Origin: Pseudomonadota bacterium
GTDB lineage: Bacteria; Pseudomonadota; Alphaproteobacteria; Acetobacterales; Acetobacteraceae
Length of the DNA stretch: 6,403 bases
NCBI GenBank assembly: GCA_021785335.1
Contig: JAJYFW010000111.1
Span: 1 to 6,403, forward strand
Direction of reading: 5' to 3'
The position numbers and the translations under genes are program-made. The notes beneath the pieces were generated by a model, which ran no database searches, was not told the origin of the DNA, and saw only the letters and a program-made list of their open reading frames with translations. Below, in pieces: positions 5,687 to 6,403 of this stretch (positions within the stretch are counted from its first letter, which is position 1; each line of letters starts with the position of its first letter).

Positions 5687-6403
5687 ATGGGCGCCTATCT
5701 CATCCGCCGCCTGGCGCTGATGATCCCGACGCTGTTCGGCATCATCGCCATCAACTTCGCCATCGTTCAGTTCGCGCCGGGCGGTCCGGTCGAGACGATG
5801 CTCGCCCAGCTCAAGGGCCATGCCAGCGTGATGGGCACGCTGGGGCCCTCCGGCTCGGAGGCGCAGGTCGGCAGCAGCGGCATCTACCGCGGCGCGCGCG
5901 GGCTCGATCCGCATCTGGTCGCCCGCATCCGGCGCATGTTCGGCTTCGACAAGCCGCCGCTGCAGCGCTTCCTGCTGATGGTGAAGGGCTACCTCACCTT
6001 CAACCTCGGCAAGAGCTTCTTCCGCGACAAATCGGTTCTGCAACTGATCGAACAGCGGCTGCCGGTCTCGATCTCGCTCGGCCTGTGGTCGACGCTGATC
6101 ATCTATGCCGTCTCCATTCCGCTCGGCATCGCCAAGGCGGTGCGCGACGGCAGCCGTTTCGACGTGGCTTCGTCGGCCGCCATCCTGGTCGGCTACGCGG
6201 TTCCGGGCTTCCTGTTCGCGATCCTGCTGGTGGTGTTGTTCGCCGGCGGCAGCTTCCTCGAGATCTTCCCGTTGCGCGGGCTGGCGAGCGAGGGCGCCTC
6301 GCACTGGAGCTTCGGCGCGCGCGTGCTCGACTATCTCTGGCACATGGTGCTGCCGACGACCGCGATCGTGGTCGGCGGCTTCGCCACACTCACGCTGCTG
6401 ACC
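5687..6403 (+). CDS. yejB: ABC importer inner-membrane permease YejB, partial (C-terminus beyond right edge)
   Basis: Permease subunit that pairs with YejE to form the membrane channel of the peptide importer fed by YejA and powered by YejF. The 239 codons visible begin MGAYLIRRLALMIPTLFGII, which closely matches the start of E. coli YejB. INFAIVQFAPGGPVE (22-36) follows, then a Gly/Ser-rich periplasmic stretch (about 43-66), YRGARGLDP (67-75), FGFDKPP (85-91), the LPVSISLGLWSTLIIY core (125-140), VGYAVPGFLFAILLV (168-182) and LFAGGSF..FPLRGL (184-199). Predicted membrane segments are about 10-30, 128-150, 163-187 and 218 onward. The EAA loop that contacts the ATPase lies beyond the edge. The start has GAGG (5678-5681) five bases upstream, overlapping the yejA stop, so translation is probably coupled. 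No frameshift is seen. Confidence 0.95.
   Translation, partial: MGAYLIRRLALMIPTLFGIIAINFAIVQFAPGGPVETMLAQLKGHASVMGTLGPSGSEAQVGSSGIYRGARGLDPHLVARIRRMFGFDKPPLQRFLLMVKGYLTFNLGKSFFRDKSVLQLIEQRLPVSISLGLWSTLIIYAVSIPLGIAKAVRDGSRFDVASSAAILVGYAVPGFLFAILLVVLFAGGSFLEIFPLRGLASEGASHWSFGARVLDYLWHMVLPTTAIVVGGFATLTLLT

Overview
This is a very GC-rich window with chromosomal gene content and ordinary, dense bacterial gene packing. Several things point to an alphaproteobacterium, most likely in the Acetobacteraceae/Rhodospirillales area (Roseomonas-like): the GC-rich codon use, a KdsB with the NLQGDLP variant motif, a membrane-anchored class I cytochrome c of the CycM type divergent from kdsB-pheA, and a YejA/YejB transporter. 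The taxonomic call is inference from family resemblance; no search was run.

Layout. On the minus strand, kdsB (CMP-KDO synthetase, 538-1275) is followed 52 bases downstream by pheA (prephenate dehydratase, 1-485, C-terminus beyond the left edge). A 15-bp perfect tandem duplication lies between them and repeats the kdsB stop codon in frame. A 249-bp divergent intergenic region (1276-1524) precedes the plus-strand genes. These are a membrane-anchored cytochrome c with three nearly identical haem domains (1525-2973), an inositol-monophosphatase-fold histidinol-phosphatase (hisN type, 2984-3766), the periplasmic solute-binding protein YejA (3841-5679) and its permease YejB (5687-6403, cut by the right edge). 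A candidate promoter for the yej genes lies in the 74-bp gap at 3767-3840.

How the genes relate. kdsB supplies activated KDO for lipopolysaccharide. pheA makes phenylpyruvate for phenylalanine. The cytochrome should carry electrons at the periplasmic face of the inner membrane. hisN completes the phosphatase step of histidine synthesis. yejAB begin a peptide ABC importer operon whose remaining genes (yejE, yejF) would be expected beyond the right edge. The genes are mostly unrelated housekeeping functions and do not form one pathway.

The one feature that stands out is the cytochrome. Three gapless 113-residue repeats, each with CxxCH and a candidate axial Met, are joined by Ala/Pro/Lys-rich linkers and tethered by one N-terminal helix. 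The familiar CycM/cy-type relatives have one haem domain. I see no CRISPR array, tRNA, rRNA, insertion sequence or phage gene, and no convincing evidence for a wholly new defence or mobile system.
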